This document shows, piece by piece, positions 43,804 through 52,545 of a DNA stretch of 64,000 bases. Location of the stretch: NCBI GenBank assembly GCA_029719485.1, contig CP120722.1, forward strand, positions 2,046,001 to 2,110,000, read 5' to 3'. The position numbers and the translations under genes are program-made. The notes beneath the pieces were generated by a model. That model made no database searches. It had not been told where the DNA came from and saw only the letters and a program-made list of their open reading frames with translations. This DNA comes from Kiritimatiellota bacterium B12222. Lineage in GTDB: Bacteria; Verrucomicrobiota; Kiritimatiellia; SS1-B-03-39; UBA6053. Position 1 is the first letter of the stretch; each line of letters starts with the position of its first letter.

Positions 43804-44660
43804 GAGAAGGCCCACTCGATTTTCCGCTCAGGTAACGCGATTCCGGTTTGATGCTTTTCTCTCTCCGGAAGAATGTCTATGGAAGGCCATAAACCGGTGG
43901 CCAACGCCTGAGCGTATTCTCGTGGTAGTTTGGCAAGTTTCATTTTTTCCTGAGTAGCTTGGGGAGAGTAATGAAGGGCGTTATGTTCAAAAACAATACC
44001 GTCCTTTTTTTTTCGAATAAGGCTATACCAAACGCGGGGTGTCCCGTCATTGGCGGGCAAGCCTATAGCCCCCGCGTTGTGCCAACAGAGGTCGCCAAGG
44101 ACTTGAGTGAAGGGAAGGCCTGCATGGCCACTGATCACACAATCTACCTCGGACTTTTGGATCAACTCCATGAGTTTTTGTTCAGGGTCGGACGCGAAAA
44201 TAAATTCACTCACCCCGTTGGGGCTTCCGTGAACCACCGCAAAGCGTCGGCCGCCAAATTCAAAATACAAATGGGTCGGTAGACGATCAAACCATTGGAT
44301 GAGTTCGTCATTCATTTGCGATTTACAGTATGAAAACCAGTAACGTGAAAGGGTTTCACAGGCTGAGTTTTCTGCAAATCCACAACCGCACTCATCCGCA
44401 TTTTTCACCAAGGCTTGTTCGCAATTTCCTTGAATGATGCGAATGTTTTTTCTTCTGAGGAGCTCTGAAGTTTTTAGTGGGTCCGCGCAGTAGGCCACCA
44501 GATCTCCGGTGCAAATGATGTGCTCGTTTGCGATTCCGTATGTTTCCGCTACTGCAAAGAGGGCCTGTACGGCTTCAAGGTTCCCATAACAACCTCCGAA
44601 AATCAGGAGGGAGTTTGTTTCTATAGGACCTAGAGATAAGGAGTGCTTCATGAGGGACAA
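43800..44660 (-). CDS. Calcineurin-type metallophosphoesterase with altered first motif
   Basis: A 286-residue protein of the metallophosphoesterase superfamily: C-T-G-D-L-V-A-Y, I-Q-G-N-C-E, V-V-H-G-S-P-N-G, S-G-H-A-G-L-P-F-T and a C-terminal N-A-G-A-I-G-L-P-A-N-D-G. The usual first metal motif G-D-x-H-G-N reads G-G-C-Y-G-N, so the first Asp and the His are absent. The metal centre must be changed or reduced. From memory other bacterial homologues share this variant. The gene overlaps the SSS symporter by 4 bp, so it may act on the transported solute or regulate uptake. Confidence 0.78.
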   Translation of the reverse strand: MSLMKHSLSLGPIETNSLLIFGGCYGNLEAVQALFAVAETYGIANEHIICTGDLVAYCADPLKTSELLRRKNIRIIQGNCEQALVKNADECGCGFAENSACETLSRYWFSYCKSQMNDELIQWFDRLPTHLYFEFGGRRFAVVHGSPNGVSEFIFASDPEQKLMELIQKSEVDCVISGHAGLPFTQVLGDLCWHNAGAIGLPANDGTPRVWYSLIRKKKDGIVFEHNALHYSPQATQEKMKLAKLPREYAQALATGLWPSIDILPEREKHQTGIALPERKIEWAFS

Positions 44661-44795
44661 TATTTACGATATCCCTAACTAAATGCAAGGCAGGCTCTTT
44701 TGTTAAATCGGTTTAGGGAGTCGGTGCCGGCCATTCTTGATCTGAGGCCTGTAGTCAGGAGAGGGGGGCGATACAAAACGGCATCCTCTTCTACG

Positions 44796-44830
44796 AAAAA
44801 ACAGGCCGTTCCTTTTGGGGGAACGGCCTG
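44796..44830 (-). terminator. Intrinsic terminator behind the sulfatase remnant
   Basis: On the minus strand, stem caggccgttcc / ggaacggcctg (11 bp) with a 7-base loop, followed by six T (44796-44801). Its survival suggests that the decayed gene was once a normal transcription unit. Confidence 0.85.
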
Positions 44831-44865
44831 CACTTTTGTTGGGGGAAATAATCTACTCAGGTCGA

Positions 44866-45192
44866 TTATTTTGCGTCAGCGGCACCCTTCATTCCTGCTT
44901 CAAGTTTCTTGATATCCGCAGGAGAGAGTTGCGGACGGTCAATGTCGATCGTTAGTTTATCGAGGGTGGCTGTCAGGGTAAATGGAGGTGTGTAGTCAGC
45001 ATCATTTACTCCCGTAAGGGTATCGGATCCTATGTCAAAGGACTCATCCCACTGAAGAATCATGGGTAAGGTCTTCTCCATGACGCTTTCACGCAATGTT
45101 GGATTTTTACGTTCATATTTCTCCTCATAATGAGTGGGGGGGTGTAATGGTCGATCCCTCCATGAGGAGGGGGGGGCATCAAGGATTTCATT
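44866..45192 (-). pseudogene. C-terminal remnant of an arylsulfatase
   Basis: The frame from an upstream stop at 45193 to the TAA at 44866 encodes about 108 residues without a good start codon or ribosome-binding site. The piece W-D-E-S-F-D-I-G-S-D-T followed by Y-T-P-P-F-T-L-T and L-D-K-L-T-I-D-I-D-R-P-Q-L is characteristic of the C-terminal end of arylsulfatases. The catalytic C/S-x-P-x-R region and the rest of the enzyme are missing, and the DNA upstream is A/T-rich and non-coding in appearance. I read it as the 3' end of a sulfatase gene left by deletion. A run of eight G (45169-45176) lies in it. Confidence 0.7.
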
Positions 45193-45545
45193 TTATTTGA
45201 ATTACTGGGGCTTTAACAAGATTATTGGATTTATTTATTTGCCGTTAACGATGTGTTATTCGTGAGGATTTATGACTCCGCTTGTATTTTGCATCCTTTC
45301 ATGCACAAGAATCTGAAGCTCCTTCTTCCTCCTTTGTGGAAAAATAGTTAGATGTTGAGAGGACGAACTGAGGGCTTTGAGTAGTTTTTTTATGTAACTT
45401 CTTCGTAAGAACTTATGCATTCATCCGTTCTTATTCACGAAGCGCTCCATGGGGTCTGATGTTCATCGCAACCCGCAATCGAACAGCCTTTCGTTGGACA
45501 CCCCACAACTTAAACTTTTGTACCTTCGATTCTACACGCCCCGAC
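45193..45545. other. Intergenic region before the DMT transporter
   Basis: 353 bp, partly A/T-rich. No gene, RNA or repeat can be supported. It should hold the promoter of the transporter. The open frame starting at 45459 extends into the transporter but has no ribosome-binding site or plausible N-terminus. Confidence 0.45.
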
Positions 45546-46403
45546 ATGAATAAATTTCGTCTGTTTACACTTACATCAATGGCCATGATTGCGTTTGCAG
45601 GCAATTCTTTACTTTGTCGGGCCGCTCTCAAAGACACTGATATCGACGCGGCGAGTTTCACCACCGTTCGCTTGATCTCCGCGGCGGCCGTGCTTTGGCT
45701 ACTCCTGGGGAAGAGACGGGGTGGGGGTACTGCTTCAGGGAACTGGCCCTCGGCTATTGCATTGTTTGTGTATGCTGCTGGTTTTTCATTTGCCTATGTC
45801 AGTTTGCCTGCCGCAACCGGTGCCTTGTTACTCTTTGCTGCCGTACAAGCCACCATGATGGGGTATGGATTTTGGACGGGAGAACGCCTGCATCATCTGC
45901 AACTTATTGGCGTGCTCTTGGCGTTTGGTGGACTCGTCGGCCTCTTGCTTCCGGGACTCTCCGCGCCACCTCTGTTGGGGTCGGTCGTGATGTGCATTGC
46001 TGGTGTTGCTTGGGGGATATACTCTTTGCGCGGACGAAACGCGTTTGACCCCAGCCTCGTCACCACAGGAAATTTTTTACGTGCGGCTCCCCTCAGCGTG
46101 GCCATGAGCTTATGGATGTCGAAAGGCGTCTCTTTTGATTTTGCCGGATATGGGTATGCCGTGGCATCGGGTGGACTGGCTTCAGGTATAGGATATGCGG
46201 TTTGGTATATGGTCTTACCAAAATTGAAAGCGACCCATGCCGCAACCCTTCAATTGAGTGTGCCCATTTTCGCTGCATTGGGAGCTGTCTTGATCCTGGG
46301 CGAAGCCATTACCCCACGTTTGTTGTTTGCGTCTTTCGCAATTTTGGGAGGAATTTTCTTGGTACTCTGTACGCAATCAAAAGTTGACCTGTCTCATGAC
46401 TAA
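45546..46403 (+). CDS. EamA/DMT-family transporter
   Basis: A 285-residue inner-membrane protein with about ten hydrophobic segments in two EamA repeats. Typical pieces are S-L-L-C-R-A-A-L near the start, G-A-L-L-L-F-A-A-V-Q, L-A-F-G-G-L-V-G-L-L at the end of the first repeat, and A-A-L-G-A-V-L-I-L-G-E-A-I-T near the end. The start is set at 45546, where the family N-terminus begins (M-N-K-F-R-L-F-T-L); the longer frame adds an unlikely polar leader. Members export metabolites, amino acids or drugs; the substrate here is unknown. Confidence 0.85.
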   Translation: MNKFRLFTLTSMAMIAFAGNSLLCRAALKDTDIDAASFTTVRLISAAAVLWLLLGKRRGGGTASGNWPSAIALFVYAAGFSFAYVSLPAATGALLLFAAVQATMMGYGFWTGERLHHLQLIGVLLAFGGLVGLLLPGLSAPPLLGSVVMCIAGVAWGIYSLRGRNAFDPSLVTTGNFLRAAPLSVAMSLWMSKGVSFDFAGYGYAVASGGLASGIGYAVWYMVLPKLKATHAATLQLSVPIFAALGAVLILGEAITPRLLFASFAILGGIFLVLCTQSKVDLSHD

Positions 46404-46525
46404 CCTGTGGCTGATGGATGAGTGAAAAAAAAGGAAGTGCTGGGCGGCTTTGGATCCAGGGCTAACCGGTGGGAAGAGGTGAACCTTTTCCTCAGTATTC
46501 GTTGTTTGATGACGATCGTCTAGAT

Positions 46526-47932
46526 CTAGGGTTCCAATGCTTCCCAGCCTCCACCGAGGGCGGTGTAGAGGGTGATGAGTCGGAGCATGGATTGAATCTC
46601 GCTGTCGACCAATTCGTTCTCTGCCTGGGTGAGTTCGCGTTCCGCATCCAGTACGGATAAGAAATTTTCTTCGCCCAGGTTAAAGCGGGCCTGAGCCAAT
46701 TCAACCGAACGTTGCCGACTCTGTCTGACGTCTTGTAAGATCCCTTTTTTATCCAGTTCTCGCAGATAGTGAATCAATGAGATTTCAACATCGGCCAGTG
46801 CGTCTAAAATAGTTTGTTCATAAAGCGCGAGCGCTTCATTGACTTCTTCTTTTTCGGCTTGGATTTGTGCACGGATTTCTCCGCCTTGAAAGAGGGGCCA
46901 TTGTAGAAATTGGCTGAACCCAAAACGATTGTTGGGGGAGTCACGCAGACCATCGATGCTGTTGCTGGTACGTCCGACGCTGCCTAAGAGTACGAAACGC
47001 GGAAATAAGTCTGCAGTGGCGACACCCACATCGGCGGTGGCGGCAGCCAGTTCACGTTCAGCGGTACGGATATCAGGGCGTCGGCGTATAATATCTGAAA
47101 GTTGCCCTACAGGCACCAAAGGAGGAGGTCCCGGTAACGGGGCGGATGCGCTCATTTCAGCCAAAAGACTTGAAGGCACTTGCCCCAGGAGTACAGACAA
47201 ACGATAAATGCCAGCTTTGAGTTCGGCATCGAGTTCTGGTAATTGGGATTGAGTGGCTTGTAGTTGACCCCGGGCGCGGACGAGATCAAATTCACTGGCC
47301 TCTCCCAATTGGGAGAGTTGTTTTACCAAATTAAACGTTTGGCGTTGTAAGGCGATATTTTGTTCGGTGATGGCTATGCGTTTTTGGATGCCGCGAACAT
47401 CATAATAATTACGGGCGACCTCTGCCAGCACCATGAGTTGTAGTCCACGTTTTTCTTCCACGGTCATTTGCAGTCTGGCTTCCGAGGCTTCGTCTGCACG
47501 TCGGGTCCCCCCGAAGATGTCGATTTCCCAAGAGGCATTGAGGCCTGCTTGATAAACCGAGCTGGTCCGTGACCCGTCGCTTGTCGTGGCGGCGCTGTTG
47601 CGTTGACGCGTATGTCCGCCCTCAGCATCGAGGGTGGGGTAGAATGCGGCGTCGGTTTCCCGTCGGAGTGCCCGTGCTCGTTGGATGCGTGCTTCGGCGG
47701 CGCGTAAATTTCGGTTCTCCTGCATGGCTTGTTCAATGTAGCCATCGAGCATGGGATCGTTAAAGCGCTTCCACCATTTTTGATTGATATCTGCTTCGCT
47801 GACTCGCCCTTCGGGTGTTTCGGCCCAAGGCGTTTCCAGATGTGTTTCCGGTTTTTTATAGTCAGGTCCCATGGTGCAGGCACCGAGAAGGAGCAGGGAG
47901 GTTGGCAAGAGTCGTTTGATTGCAGGCTTCAT
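46526..47932 (-). CDS. RND efflux outer-membrane lipoprotein (NodT/OprM type)
   Basis: A 468-residue outer-membrane factor that forms the exit duct of the tripartite pump. It has a lipoprotein signal with Cys in L-L-L-G-A-C-T, followed by G-P-D-Y-K-K-P, the common N-terminus of this family. Two long helical repeats follow, each with N-L-R-A-A-E-A-R-I and L-A-Q-A-R-F-N-L-G-E type motifs, and the C-terminus A-L-G-G-G-W. Its start overlaps the stop of the permease gene by 4 bp, so it is the last gene of the adaptor-permease-channel operon. Confidence 0.93.
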   Translation of the reverse strand: MKPAIKRLLPTSLLLLGACTMGPDYKKPETHLETPWAETPEGRVSEADINQKWWKRFNDPMLDGYIEQAMQENRNLRAAEARIQRARALRRETDAAFYPTLDAEGGHTRQRNSAATTSDGSRTSSVYQAGLNASWEIDIFGGTRRADEASEARLQMTVEEKRGLQLMVLAEVARNYYDVRGIQKRIAITEQNIALQRQTFNLVKQLSQLGEASEFDLVRARGQLQATQSQLPELDAELKAGIYRLSVLLGQVPSSLLAEMSASAPLPGPPPLVPVGQLSDIIRRRPDIRTAERELAAATADVGVATADLFPRFVLLGSVGRTSNSIDGLRDSPNNRFGFSQFLQWPLFQGGEIRAQIQAEKEEVNEALALYEQTILDALADVEISLIHYLRELDKKGILQDVRQSRQRSVELAQARFNLGEENFLSVLDAERELTQAENELVDSEIQSMLRLITLYTALGGGWEALEP

Positions 47933-50900
47933 GAAGAGCTCTCCTCGAGTATAAATGTAGATTCTTCTTCCTTCAATTGCCGGGTGACATCCCCGGGGGA
48001 CCCGGTGTTTTTTGCAAGCAGATGATAGGCCACGGGAACGATGAACACCGTGAACACCGTGGCGGAAAGTACACCGGCGAAAATGACGATACCGATGGCC
48101 GAGCGGGTTTCGGCTCCCGCACCGGACGTGAAAATCAAGGGCAGGGATCCGGCGGCCGTGGTGATGCCCGTCATAATGATCGGGCGCAGGCGGACCGAGG
48201 AGGCTTCTAATACGGCTTCGGTAAAGGCCATACCTTCATCGCGTAACTGGTTGATGAATTCGACGATCAGGATGCCGTTTTTTGCGGCCAGTCCCACCAA
48301 CATAATCAATCCCACTTGGGTATAGATGTTGAGGGTGGCCCCAAAGAAAAACATACCGGCCAATGCGCCTGTGATGGCCAAGGGAACGGTCAACATAATT
48401 ACAAAAGGATGGATGTAACTTTCAAATTGCGCCGCCAATACCAAGAAGACGATAAAGATGCCCAACAGGAAAACGAACACAATAGAGCTACCACTTTTCT
48501 TGAAGTCGAGGGATTGACCTTTGTAGTCGATGACCACGGTTTCAGGCAAATAGTCATGGGTCAACTCTTCGAGGTAGTTCAACGCATCGCCTAAGGCAAA
48601 TCCGTCAACCAAACTACTCTCCAAGGTGATGGAACGGATGCGGTTGTATCGATTCAGCGAACTGGAGTCGGCGAATTCGGTAAGGGTTACCAAATTTGAA
48701 AGCGGAATTAATCGTCCGGTATCGGAGCGAACATAGATGTTTTCGAGGTTCGTAGGGGTGTTTTGGGCATCCCGTTCGCCTTCGACGATAACATCGTATT
48801 CTTCACCGTCATCGATAAAGGTGGTCACCCGCCGTCCACCCAACATAGACTCAAGGGTACGGCCAATGGCGGTAACACTTACGCCCAGTACCGCGGCCCG
48901 ATCCTGATTGATGGCAATGTTGATTTGCGGTTTGGTTTCTTTGTAGTCGGAATCCATACCTACAAATCCGGGATTGTCCTCCTGAATTTTTTCCAGCAGA
49001 ATGTTGCGCCACTCGGTAAGCTCTTCGTAGGTGCCACCTCCAATCACGAATTGGACGGGTTTTTGGATACCCCCGCCGAAGCCCTGACGCATCACTGGAA
49101 AAGCTCGTACCCCGGTGAGGTCTGAAAGTTCGCCACGTACCTCGTCCATGATTTCCCAAGCGGAACGGCGTTCTTCCCAGGGAGAGAGGACCGCAATCAT
49201 CATGCCATCACTAAAGCTGGCATTGGAGCGGGGCGCGCGGGTAATGGCGGTGTGCACTTCGCCCGAATCCATATGTTTGAGCATGCGCTCTTCCACAATA
49301 TCCATGTATTCTTTGGTGTAGCTGAAGGAAGCGCCCTCCGGACCATTGACCAGCACAAAGAAGGCTCCACGGTCTTCACTGGGCGCGTATTCAGAGGGAA
49401 TGGCTTTAAAGAAAAAGTAGGCGCCAGCGACCAGTGCGATAAACATCGCAATACTGATGATGGGAAGTTTGAGACCGAATCTTAATACCCGCAGATATCC
49501 CTGACGAAGTTTCTCGAAGTCGCGGTCAATTTTGTTGGAAAGTCGATTTTTCTTGGTCTTGGTCAGTAGCTTAGACGCCAACATGGGAGAGAGGGTGAGG
49601 GCTACCACGGTGGAGAAAAATACCGCCGCGGCCATGGTCAAGGCAAACTCGGAAAACAGGCGTCCCAAGTCGCCTTCCAAAAAGGCAATGGGGGTGAATA
49701 CAGCTATTAACACTACGGAAGTTGCGATCACTGCAAATCCGACCTGACGGGATCCATGATAGGCTGCCACCAACGGGGTTTCGCCTGCTTCAATGCGCCT
49801 GCTCACGTTTTCCAAGACTACAATGGCATCGTCTACCACCAAACCAATGGCCAACACCATTGCCAGCAGGGTGAGCAAGTTAATCGTGAATCCCATAAGC
49901 AGGAGCACGGTAAAGGTCGCGACCAAGGCAACGGGAATGGTTACCGCGGGGATGAGCATGGCTCGGATGTTCCCAAGGAAAAACCAGATGACCACTACGA
50001 CGAGGAAAATGGCCATGGCGAGGGTGAGATAAACTTCGTGGATGGCGTTTCTGATGAATACCGAGGTGTCAAACGCGGGGGCCAAGCTCATGCCTTCGGG
50101 TAGGTTTTGATCAATAATTTCGGCTTGATCAATGGCGGCTTGGGCAACTTCAATGGTGTTTGCCGTCGATTGTTTGATGATGCCGATGCCGACCCGGGGT
50201 TTGCCATTTCCGCGGAAGAGGGTGCGATCCTCAATCGCGGCTTTTTCCACTCGGGCCACATCGCCGATGCGCACCAGGTAGTTGTTTTCGCCCCGGGCAA
50301 TGACCAACTGACGGAAATCTTCTTCACTTTGATAGTTCCGCTCGATTCGGGCGGTGAACTGACGGGTGTCGGATTCGATGCTCCCAGCAGGTAACTCCAC
50401 ATTTTGTCGGAGCAGGGCCTCTTCGACATCTTGAACCGTTATATTTCGAGCGGCAAGTTTGGTGCGGTCGAGCCAAACGCGCATGGCATATTCCAGTCCG
50501 CCCCCCACGCGTACGCGTGCCACGCCAGGCAATACCGACATGCGGTCGACCAGATATCGGTTGGCGTAATCGGTAAGTTCCAGTCCATTCATTTTTTCAC
50601 TGGTCAGTGAAAGCCAAATGATCACATCATCGCTGGAGTCCGTTTTTTCAATGGACGGGGGATCGGCCTCTGCGGGAAGCTGATCCAACAGACCTGAAAT
50701 GCGATCCCGAATGTCGTTGGCTGCGTTATCGATGTCCCGACCGGTGGAAAATTCTACCGATATGCGGGATTGGCCATCCTGACTACTGGAGCTGATGAAA
50801 TTAATGCCTTCCACCCCGGCGATGCGATCTTCAATCAGTTGGGTAATTCGGGTTTCAACCACGCTGGCGGCCGCACCGGTGTAGGTGGTGTCAATGGAAA

Positions 50901-51033
50901 CGATGGGCGGATCGATGTCGGGATATTCCCGCAGGGGCAACATTTGAAAAGAGACGATGCCCAATGCAATGAGCAAGAGCGAGAGGACCGATGCAAAAAC
51001 CGGACGTTTGATGGAGATGTCAGAAAGGAGCAT
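47929..51033 (-). CDS. RND multidrug efflux permease (HAE-1 type)
   Basis: A 1034-residue inner-membrane proton antiporter of the AcrB/MdtB/MexF class, of normal length. The N-terminus I-K-R-P-V-F-A-S-V then L-P-L-R-E-Y-P-D-I-D-P-P is typical. The proton-relay helix has A-I-G-L-V-V-D-D-A-I-V-V-L-E-N with the two Asp intact, followed by the F-x-P-I-A-F-L-E-G motif. Two large periplasmic loops and 12 membrane segments are readable. It exports drugs, dyes or lipophilic compounds. It lies 6 bp behind the adaptor gene. Confidence 0.95.
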   Translation of the reverse strand: MLLSDISIKRPVFASVLSLLLIALGIVSFQMLPLREYPDIDPPIVSIDTTYTGAAASVVETRITQLIEDRIAGVEGINFISSSSQDGQSRISVEFSTGRDIDNAANDIRDRISGLLDQLPAEADPPSIEKTDSSDDVIIWLSLTSEKMNGLELTDYANRYLVDRMSVLPGVARVRVGGGLEYAMRVWLDRTKLAARNITVQDVEEALLRQNVELPAGSIESDTRQFTARIERNYQSEEDFRQLVIARGENNYLVRIGDVARVEKAAIEDRTLFRGNGKPRVGIGIIKQSTANTIEVAQAAIDQAEIIDQNLPEGMSLAPAFDTSVFIRNAIHEVYLTLAMAIFLVVVVIWFFLGNIRAMLIPAVTIPVALVATFTVLLLMGFTINLLTLLAMVLAIGLVVDDAIVVLENVSRRIEAGETPLVAAYHGSRQVGFAVIATSVVLIAVFTPIAFLEGDLGRLFSEFALTMAAAVFFSTVVALTLSPMLASKLLTKTKKNRLSNKIDRDFEKLRQGYLRVLRFGLKLPIISIAMFIALVAGAYFFFKAIPSEYAPSEDRGAFFVLVNGPEGASFSYTKEYMDIVEERMLKHMDSGEVHTAITRAPRSNASFSDGMMIAVLSPWEERRSAWEIMDEVRGELSDLTGVRAFPVMRQGFGGGIQKPVQFVIGGGTYEELTEWRNILLEKIQEDNPGFVGMDSDYKETKPQINIAINQDRAAVLGVSVTAIGRTLESMLGGRRVTTFIDDGEEYDVIVEGERDAQNTPTNLENIYVRSDTGRLIPLSNLVTLTEFADSSSLNRYNRIRSITLESSLVDGFALGDALNYLEELTHDYLPETVVIDYKGQSLDFKKSGSSIVFVFLLGIFIVFLVLAAQFESYIHPFVIMLTVPLAITGALAGMFFFGATLNIYTQVGLIMLVGLAAKNGILIVEFINQLRDEGMAFTEAVLEASSVRLRPIIMTGITTAAGSLPLIFTSGAGAETRSAIGIVIFAGVLSATVFTVFIVPVAYHLLAKNTGSPGDVTRQLKEEESTFILEESSS

Positions 51034-51039
51034 GGGAAA

Positions 51040-52134
51040 TTACTCGGCTGCAGGTTTTAGAAAGGAGGCGAGGGGTTCGTCCCCTTTTTTGACTCCGAGC
51101 ACATTGACGGGCAGGTTGGAACGCACTTGCATGAGACCATGCACTACGACGAGTGCACCTCCATCCAGACCGGAAAGAAGCTCCACTTCACCTGGAATGC
51201 GGGTGCCTAATTTCACCTCCCGCTCCATGGTCACGGTTTGTCCATCGATTTCTACAACTTCAAATACAAAACTTTTGTCCGCACGTTGCACCACCGCTCC
51301 CTCCGGAATGATAAGGCTGGTCCGTGGATTTTTGGTTAACTGAATCGACATCAGCAATCCCGGACGCAGGCGAAGTTCCTCATTGGGAATGAGTGCACGA
51401 ACCATGATCGTTCGAGTCACCGGATCAATTCGGGAACTCAGGGTGCGGATACTTCCTGAAAACTCCTCATCCGGATAGGCGTCCGCGCGACCTTCAATCG
51501 GCAACCCGGGATGAAGAACCGAAAGGAACAGGGAGGGGACATCAAAATCTACTTTGATTTCGCTGAGATCATCCAAGGTGGTGATCAGCTGTCCTGCGGT
51601 GACCAAAGCCCCGGGGCTGATTTCACGCAGTCCCAACACGCCGTCAAAAGGTGCGCGGATGATGCGGTCCTGTAGTTGTGCTTCCAATCCCTCGATTTGC
51701 CCTTCAATTTGAAGCAGCAAAGCTTCACGTTCTTCCAAGGTGGCGGTGGATAAAGCCTGTTGTTGTACCAGCTCCGTGGCACGATCGAACGCGGCCCGCC
51801 GTTCTTTCATCAAAGCCTTGGCTGATTTGAGTGCCGAACTTTCTTCTGCATTTTCCAGTTCGATTAAGAGGTCACCTTTTTTTACCGTATCCCCATCATC
51901 AAAATGAATGGCGCGCACAAATTCAGTGATGTTCGAGGTGATTTCCACGGATTCATTGGCTTGAGTGGTGCCGAGAGCTTCCAAGGTTTCTCCGAAACCT
52001 TCGCGGGAGACCACAGGGGAAACGACGATATCTAAAGGTTTTGCTGGACTGGATTGGGCAAAGGTGTGGGTGCTGATGAACAGCATAGAGGTGGCAATTG
52101 TGAGGAAAAATGGGCTTTGGCTATAATATTTCAT
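51040..52134 (-). CDS. RND efflux periplasmic adaptor (membrane fusion protein)
   Basis: A 364-residue protein that joins the permease to the outer-membrane channel. A signal peptide (1-26, ending T-F-A-Q) precedes a split lipoyl domain (F-D-D-G-D-T-V-K-K-G-D-L-L-I-E-L before, and R-A-P-F-D-G-V-L-G after, a coiled-coil hairpin of about 60 residues). The beta-barrel (D-D-L-S-E-I-K-V-D-F-D-V-P) and membrane-proximal domain with L-R-P-G-L-L-M and P-E-G-A-V-V follow. It is the first gene of the operon and no regulator gene is adjacent. Confidence 0.93.
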   Translation of the reverse strand: MKYYSQSPFFLTIATSMLFISTHTFAQSSPAKPLDIVVSPVVSREGFGETLEALGTTQANESVEITSNITEFVRAIHFDDGDTVKKGDLLIELENAEESSALKSAKALMKERRAAFDRATELVQQQALSTATLEEREALLLQIEGQIEGLEAQLQDRIIRAPFDGVLGLREISPGALVTAGQLITTLDDLSEIKVDFDVPSLFLSVLHPGLPIEGRADAYPDEEFSGSIRTLSSRIDPVTRTIMVRALIPNEELRLRPGLLMSIQLTKNPRTSLIIPEGAVVQRADKSFVFEVVEIDGQTVTMEREVKLGTRIPGEVELLSGLDGGALVVVHGLMQVRSNLPVNVLGVKKGDEPLASFLKPAAE

Positions 52135-52545
52135 ATTTTGTATTGGAGGTAGTACTAGTTTTTCGTTTGAAAAAAACTCTACTTACACAGAAATACATGT
52201 TTTTTTTAGCCTGCGGGTCAGAGCCCAGTTCCTTCACGTTTTTAGCTTAACTTCTGAAGTTTTGGACCACTTTTTCTTGATGTCAACCACAGCTATTGAG
52301 CGTGGCTTTATGTTGCTCGATCCATCCAAGCAACCCGCTCTTTTCAAAAGCCCTCTCGTGGCGAAGAGGCTCCTTTTTGTACGGAAGTGGGTGATGCCGA
52401 TCCGGCTCAGGTATTCGCCCCATTTCACTCCCTGAATTATGTGCTAGGGCTGTGGCCGGAAGAGCGGGGCATAAGTCCTTTTCCCCAAACGGGCATTCGG
52501 TTTCATCTTCTGCAAGAAAACCGAATGCCCGTAGGATGATGATCT
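52135..52545. other. Intergenic region between the RND operon and lacZ
   Basis: 411 bp. It holds the promoter region of the RND operon on the left and the lacZ 3' hairpin on the right. Between about 52200 and 52540 two overlapping plus-strand frames can be joined by one frameshift (about 52355), one containing G-F-M-L-L-D-P-S-K-Q-P-A-L and the other N-Y-V-L-G-L-W-P-E-E-R-G. This could be a decayed gene, but I cannot name it. Confidence 0.4.
52490..52531 (-). terminator. Hairpin behind lacZ
   Basis: The 14-bp arms cgggcattcggttt / aaaccgaatgcccg lie 15 bp after the lacZ stop on the minus strand. Only three T follow, so termination may be partial. Confidence 0.65.
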
